Source of the DNA: Lineus longissimus
Taxonomy: Eukaryota > Nemertea > Pilidiophora > Heteronemertea > Lineidae
Reading direction: 5' to 3'
Assembly (NCBI RefSeq): GCF_910592395.1
Contig: NC_088312.1
Span: 12,772,001 to 12,836,000, forward strand
DNA: 64,000 nucleotides
Positions 58,847 to 64,000 of the stretch are shown one piece after another (position 1 is the stretch's first letter; every line of letters starts with the position of its first letter). The notes beneath the pieces are model-generated. The model saw only the letters and a list, made by a program, of their open reading frames with translations. It searched no databases and was not told the origin of the DNA. The position numbers were made by a program, and so were the translations under genes.

Positions 58847-60002
58847 ATGTAGGAGTATCAAACACCTGTATCTCAGGATGTGGCCCAAAAGACCCTCACT
58901 CTCTTGACGCAAGGACCCAACGCGCCGCGTTGCGGCAAAATAGCGAAGTAGGCGAAACATTTATAACGGGTCACCGTGATCTTATTATGGACTTATAGCG
59001 CGATTGTGGGGTTGTAACTATTTTGCTGTATATTGTCACGAGGAAAGAAAAGCACGTGACCTAACGCCGACCTATTTATGTAAAGTGATAATTAGAAGGT
59101 ATATAGTTCAGGAAATGTTAATAAAAAATCATTCCATATCGTCTTTTGAGAGCATATTAATTGTAAAAAATATATGCCTACGTCACAGAGTCTCTGTAAT
59201 GGTCATTTTTATCACAGTAATCTCGCGCAGCCAGACTTTCTTCACTTATTAGTCTGGCGCAAGCCAGGCGTTCTTTGTACTAGACGTTTTCCACCACAAT
59301 GTATCTGGCCCGAAGAAACACTGCTCAAGATTACCTCGAGCTGAAGCTAAGAATACATTATGCTAATGAGCTTACTTCCTCATTGAGTTTTCCAGAATGG
59401 TGCAGATCGCGCGAGGCTACTTAGCCTAATACCATTAGGCCCCGTGTGGTGGCGCTGATGCGGCCGCTGTAATCAAGAGAGTGAGTGGTTGAGTCACTCT
59501 AGACGCTACTTGGACATAACAAAGGACGGACCTATCCAAAATTACCTACATTTTCCCATTGCTATAATGTAAGACCTTATACTGAAACCTCATGTCCTTT
59601 GACTGTGCTTTAAGAGAGACTGGCATCATGTCTAGTCTCTCTTAAAGCACAGTCTGACACCACTATACGCCCTCACACTCAGAAACCACAAACGCCCACC
59701 CCTTCCTGCTACCTTAATTAATACTTCTGGGTCGCATGCTGTACATCATTTTTATTGATTTAGGGTGCTGGAGACAAAACTGTGAAGGAACACGTCATGG
59801 CAACAGTTTCTAGGCGAACCCGTGTCACGTAACCTCAATTTTTTTAAAAGTCAGCCTTTGTGTACATTAACAGTACTACTAGCACTATGCACTAATTATC
59901 TTGGTGAGTTAAAAGATCTCGTTGTTATCCTGGATTTCACAAGCCTTACGAAGAGCTGCGAACGACGAAAGTCAATTTCATCGACGTTATTTCTGAAAAA
60001 GA
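58847..60002. other. Intergenic, with a perfect 21-bp hairpin
   Basis: GACTGTGCTTTAAGAGAGACT (59601-59621; 21 nt, last base paired) and its exact complement (59634-59654) enclose a 12-nt loop. Near 59940 another copy of the dispersed CTTACGAAGAGCTGCGAACG word occurs. No coding exon was found. Confidence 0.6.
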
Positions 60003-60024
60003 GGGATCGGACATAAGCAGCGGA

Positions 60025-60440
60025 TGTATAGTACCCCCAGGTATATGGCACGGCTTAACCCGCCGGCTATGAGGGAATTCCTTTATGTCCCAGTGGTTGG
60101 CGCGTTGGCCCCAGAGTGGAAGTTAAGCAACGTCGAGCGTGGTCAACCTTTCGGTGACCGGCGCATACAATACATCTGGCAGACCTTCCCACGCGATGCG
60201 AGCTCTGAATTTGTAGTTCGGTACTGAGACGCATGAAGCGCTAAGTAGGATCGCGGACGATTCATCTCTGTCCGAAGGGGGAATGATGTATAGTACCCCC
60301 AGGTATTTGGCACGGCTTAACCCGCCGGCCATGAGGGAATTCCTTCATGGCCCAGTGGTTGGCGCGTTGGCCCCAGAGTGGAAGTTAAGCAACGTTGAGC
60401 GCGGTCAACCTTTGGATCGGTGACCGGCGCGTATAATACA
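60025..60440 (+). mobile_element. Complete 5S-like TRIM retrotransposon (416 bp)
   Basis: The 5' LTR is 60025-60174 (150 bp, lacking GGAT in the 5S-like box C) and the 3' LTR is 60287-60440 (154 bp). The internal region is 112 bp and ends CCGAAGGGGGAATGA. The 5-bp duplication GCGGA lies at 60020-60024 and 60441-60445. The paralogous site at about 52239-52270 reads GGACATAAGTAGCGGAAACA without the element, so the pre-insertion state is visible. The internal region begins TC then TGGCAGACC, a possible primer-binding site. No protein is encoded. Confidence 0.94.
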
Positions 60441-60474
60441 GCGGACACGGTCGTTTCTTTTACAAGAAGAGCCG

Positions 60475-60550
60475 TCTTGTGCTAATGGTTAGAGTGGTAG
60501 AATTCGAGCCAAACGAACGAGGGTTCGACATCCACCCAGGAGAGCAGCAC
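60475..60550 (+). repeat. tRNA-derived SINE head
   Basis: TAATGGTTAGAGTGG (A-box-like) and GGGTTCGACATCC (B-box) are about 35 nt apart. The acceptor stem does not pair. It is the duplicate of 52291-52363. Confidence 0.5.
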
Positions 60551-60939
60551 TTCTTTTAAGTCTGCGTTCGCGAGGCACCAGTTATACGCCCTCTGTTACG
60601 TCATTAATGTGCGTTATAGTTTATTAGAACCTTTGTTAAGAGTAGTTCGGCGACTTGATTCATGATCAAGCCATTTTACATTGGAAACAAGTCGCTTACA
60701 TCACTTGATGAGAAAACATTGACAGCCAGCACTCCCAGGCGTGGGTCAATATCTCGTTCCACTGGGTGACGAAAAGTGACTACGATATTTTTCAAACCAT
60801 TTTCTTGGAATATTTTGAAGTATGCTACAGGGAGCTATGCTTTCCTCAATAGGTTTTCTTTCATCGCTATCACAGCAAGATAGAAGTAAATGTAAAGTCC
60901 TTCCGTCTCATGCCAATTATTTGCGACAGCATATTCTTT

Positions 60940-62051
60940 TTAGCACATTTTTAGTATCTTCTCTAAATCTGCGCCCCCCCCCCCTCCTAAAAGGTATAAG
61001 AAAAAATTCAATGCGTAATTAAACGCAAAGAGAGCATCAAAGACTTGACTTTCAATCGTCATCCGAAGCTTCCAATACATTGTATCCTTGTACATGGCTT
61101 TGATTTCTGGGGTGTCCAGCAGGAAATAATGTAATCTATACGGTATTGAAGTCAGGATGTAAGCAACGCTGACCGAAATCAGCATTTTTGTAAGAGCCTT
61201 AGACTCCTGTGTGGAACTTGTGTCTTTCTGGTCTTTTCCTCGGCTTACATTTAGTTGGGCACGTTTCGTTGACGCACGGTTAACAGTTATAATGATGGCT
61301 ACATTGCAAATTAGAATGATGGCAAATGGAATAACGGTACCAAATGCGAGCTGAAATCCAGTGGCCAGGGCCTCAATTTCTGGCGCTTCCGGAAAATGAG
61401 GTACAATTAATGCCAAATCTGAAAAGCAGAAAATAGATAAATTGAACTCTGCATATAAAATTTTTCAGAGATCGCAAAACCTAACATTATTGTTATTTTA
61501 TTAGGTAAGATCTAATTACAGTGATGTTCAGTCGAACCTCGGGTGCACTCGAGTCGCTCGTAAGGTTTCGTGGTCAGGAGTTTCGCCGCGGTCAGTGCGA
61601 TAACTATACAATCCTTTTTCGGGGATCGACGCTAATTTATATCGAACTGACGGCGATCACATAACTGGCCCACATCATATTGACACGAAATCTCTGATAT
61701 CGCTAGTGTACTACTTGCTAGTAAGATGGGGAATGCATTTCCGAGCACTAGCGTAGATACTTCACGCTTGTCAGCCAATTTTGCATTTTGTGAAAAATTG
61801 AGGTAATGTGCCATATTCCTTTCTGTAGTTTACCGTCTTCGTCCGACATCATTTCATACACGAAGAAAATATTGAGGTTAAGAACGACGACCACGGCCGA
61901 AGTGACCAGTATGCTTTTCTTCGCCCTCGATGCTGTGCAAAGCTGCTGTGCCTTCATGGGGAATGCCACGGCCACAAGTCTATCAACAGAGAACCCACTC
62001 AGTAGCAATGATGACAGCATCCCGCCCGTGTAGCCTACATACCAGATACAT
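60940..62051 (-). pseudogene. Duplicated GPCR 3, 5'-incomplete and frameshifted
   Basis: Exons 62051-61834 (same 218-bp length as GPCR 2 exon 2) and 61418-60940 match GPCR 2 closely (SVDRLVAVAFPMKAQ, NYALNFFLYLLGG). A run of 11 C at 60973-60983 replaces the 6 C of the parent, shifting the frame after TM7 so the tail becomes GADLEKILKMC. The block homologous to copy 1 ends before any exon encoding TM1-TM2, so no start is visible in the window. It is most likely a duplicated fragment. A real 5' exon could only lie beyond 64000, and the homopolymer could be an assembly error. Confidence 0.7.
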
Positions 62052-63862
62052 CTGCAATCAGAAAGTTTACATTTTGATTTGACAACCAAGGACCGCTAGC
62101 TCGGTCTTAATTCCTTAACCCTCTAGTTTAATGCATTTTATTTTCTTAATTGGTTGGACCTGTGTGGCTGCCCGATGACATTTACAACAATGTAAGGACG
62201 TTGTCATTAGTCTGCATCTCTGGATGTGGCATTTATCCTGCTGTACATTCTCTTTGGTGGTAATGCATTTGGACTTCCAGGCCTTTCACTCGGCACTTTT
62301 GGCCGTGCCTATACCACGGTCTAGTTCCGATCAAAGAAAAATTATTTTATTCGTACGCGATTTGGTGAAACTTATATTGGTGAATACTTTTGCAGTTGTT
62401 CTGGCAGGCAGAAGGGGTAACAGAGTATTATGCAATCACCCATCACCCTTTTTGCCAGATTAACAGCGAATACGACAAGGAAAATTAGTTATGCATGAGC
62501 GAAAACGCGTACGAATAAAATAATGTTGTCTTTAATCGGACACACTGATAACGTGTGCAAGGGGAGGAGCATGCGATTGACCCTGGTATCAAGGATGCTG
62601 GTGATGGCGGCCATACTTGATATCGGATCAGGCCCATGGTCACCTCCCCCGTCCCTCTCCTTCGCACTATAGAATATTCAAGCCCAAACTGTCTTCTGAA
62701 TGGTTCAATTAGATATTGGATCTCGAGATTCGATACGCGAATTAAGTTTAAAGTATTTCGAACTTCGAATTTCGTATTCTTGTTTCGATTGATCCTTCTT
62801 GGCTTTCGCAATAATGCGTTGCTGTGTTCATCTCTTCGATCAGCGACATCTGACGTCCTGAAGCTACTAACGCAATAATCCGGTGCAAGAAAAAAAGATA
62901 ACATGACGTCTTCAAAATTTGTGCTCAAGGTATTCCTGATTTTGATGTAAAATATCTCGTAACACGGATTTTGCTAGAAGAGGCTCTGTTTCCCCTAAAT
63001 TTCTTGAATCATTGGTGACAATAGACTTTGATGACGCAGACTTGCATTGGTTTGATCAGTCGGAAACTTGAGGGCTCCAAATTTCGAGCAGAAGATTCAC
63101 CGGCAGATCAGGTATTGTGAGTTGAAGCCGTCAAACGCGAAATCTAGTATCATTCAACTTACTTCATTTCAGCAATCTGATTATCTAAGGTCTCATAATG
63201 TTCCTACCAGGAGCTCAAAGGAATCCTTTACTTACCCCTGATCAAGGCCAAAACCTTTTTCAAACTTTTGACACAGAATATGACGGAACATTTTTGACAA
63301 AAATAATTCACACTGCAAATGACGTCAATAGGTCGCGCTGCTGTGAGAATCGGCATTAACACAATGTTTCAGCACATTTGCATGACTGATAAATTGCACC
63401 ACTGAACCACTGCAGTTCGAATGTCTATAAACTTGTGTCACAACTTTAAACTCAGACAACGTTGGCCATAAGGCCGTAACACAGTATCATCTATGAAGCT
63501 GGCTACCACGCAATAGGGCCCGGGTTCAATCCTTGTGAGAACCCAGGGTCGACGTCGCGAAGTTGTAATAAATGTTTAAGCCATTTTTCAGTTAAATTGG
63601 CACAATCTACACTCTCATAACTTTTTAACAGATTTGATCTGCGAGGAACGCTTTCACATCCAAAATAGATCCAACCAAGCCTGACAAACCATGAAATTTA
63701 CGTTGCACGTTTTGTGTGATAAATTCAAGGGGGGGGATTAACCATTTGATTTCCACCGCGGGACTACTTTTTGATGTATGGTTCAAACCCACTGACAGCA
63801 ACGGATGTGTAAGCGTAGTGATCTGGAGACTTCAAACCCACCCAGTGCATGAGGGAATTCAC

Positions 63863-64000
63863 TCATCAAAGAAAGTTAAGGACCGCTTTTTATTTTTAAC
63901 ATATTTTTTACAGCACATATTGAGGACCAGAAAATGCCTAAATATGAATGTCCTGTATGACCTCCAAGACACAGTAATCAATTTCACATGTTGTTTGTTC
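63863..64000. other. Unique end of window
   Basis: Sequence after the segmental duplication; nothing recognised. Confidence 0.4.

Larger units (their letters stand above)
60003..63862. repeat. Segmental duplication, copy 2
   Basis: Collinear with 52239-55736, including the two GPCR exons, the SINE head and the region near 63510 (GGGCCCGGGTTCAATCC). It is longer by the 416-bp TRIM plus its 5-bp duplication. Homology stops at 63862, short of any counterpart of GPCR 2 exon 1. Confidence 0.85.

Overview
The window is a piece of an animal nuclear genome. Genes are split by GT-AG introns with matching phases. There are secreted multidomain proteins, rhodopsin-like receptors, a GM2-activator-like protein, a Harbinger DNA transposon and many non-autonomous mobile elements. 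The receptor style (long GGG linker after an NFYLY motif) and the LamG-PAN proteins suggest a marine invertebrate, perhaps a lophotrochozoan. That placement is inference and the species cannot be named from the sequence.

Region 1 (1-31.2 kb) is a tandem array of a small secreted-protein gene. Each unit has a signal-peptide exon, a laminin-G/ConA-like exon and a PAN/apple-like exon, all joined in phase 1. Copies A (1128-3620), B (13983-16016) and D (23974-29821) can be joined into open proteins. Copy C (18973-20586) has a nonsense codon and no first exon. A further stray PAN exon (17106-17308) is broken. The array is heavily interrupted: an 8.8-kb composite insertion (3692-12465) carries a broken Ty3-like gag, a 126-bp tandem repeat, a 35-bp minisatellite and a long direct-repeat pair. 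MITEs and foldback-like elements fill other gaps, and sibling units often serve as empty sites.

Region 2 (31-44 kb) is sparse. It holds hairpins, a MITE, an unrecognised 433-aa reading frame on the minus strand, a four-exon GM2-activator/ML-domain gene on the minus strand and tRNA-like SINE remnants.

Region 3 (43.9-64 kb) holds three related class A GPCR loci. One is on the plus strand (two exons), one on the minus strand (three exons), and one is a partial copy of the latter made by a segmental duplication (52.24-55.74 kb versus 60.00-63.86 kb). Between them lies a nearly complete Harbinger transposon (47213-51552) with a DDE transposase and a Myb/SANT-like partner gene. Its transposase intron carries nested iteron-armed MITEs.

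The most striking element is a miniature LTR retrotransposon present three times: a solo LTR at 69-222 and complete 416-420 bp copies at 22351-22770 and 60025-60440. Each has TG...CA ends and a perfect 5-bp target-site duplication, and the complete copies have a purine tract before the 3' LTR. The ~154-bp LTR ends in a sequence strongly resembling the internal promoter half of 5S rRNA. This is the architecture of plant Cassandra TRIMs, here in an animal genome. A paralogous empty site at about 52.25 kb confirms one of the insertions.
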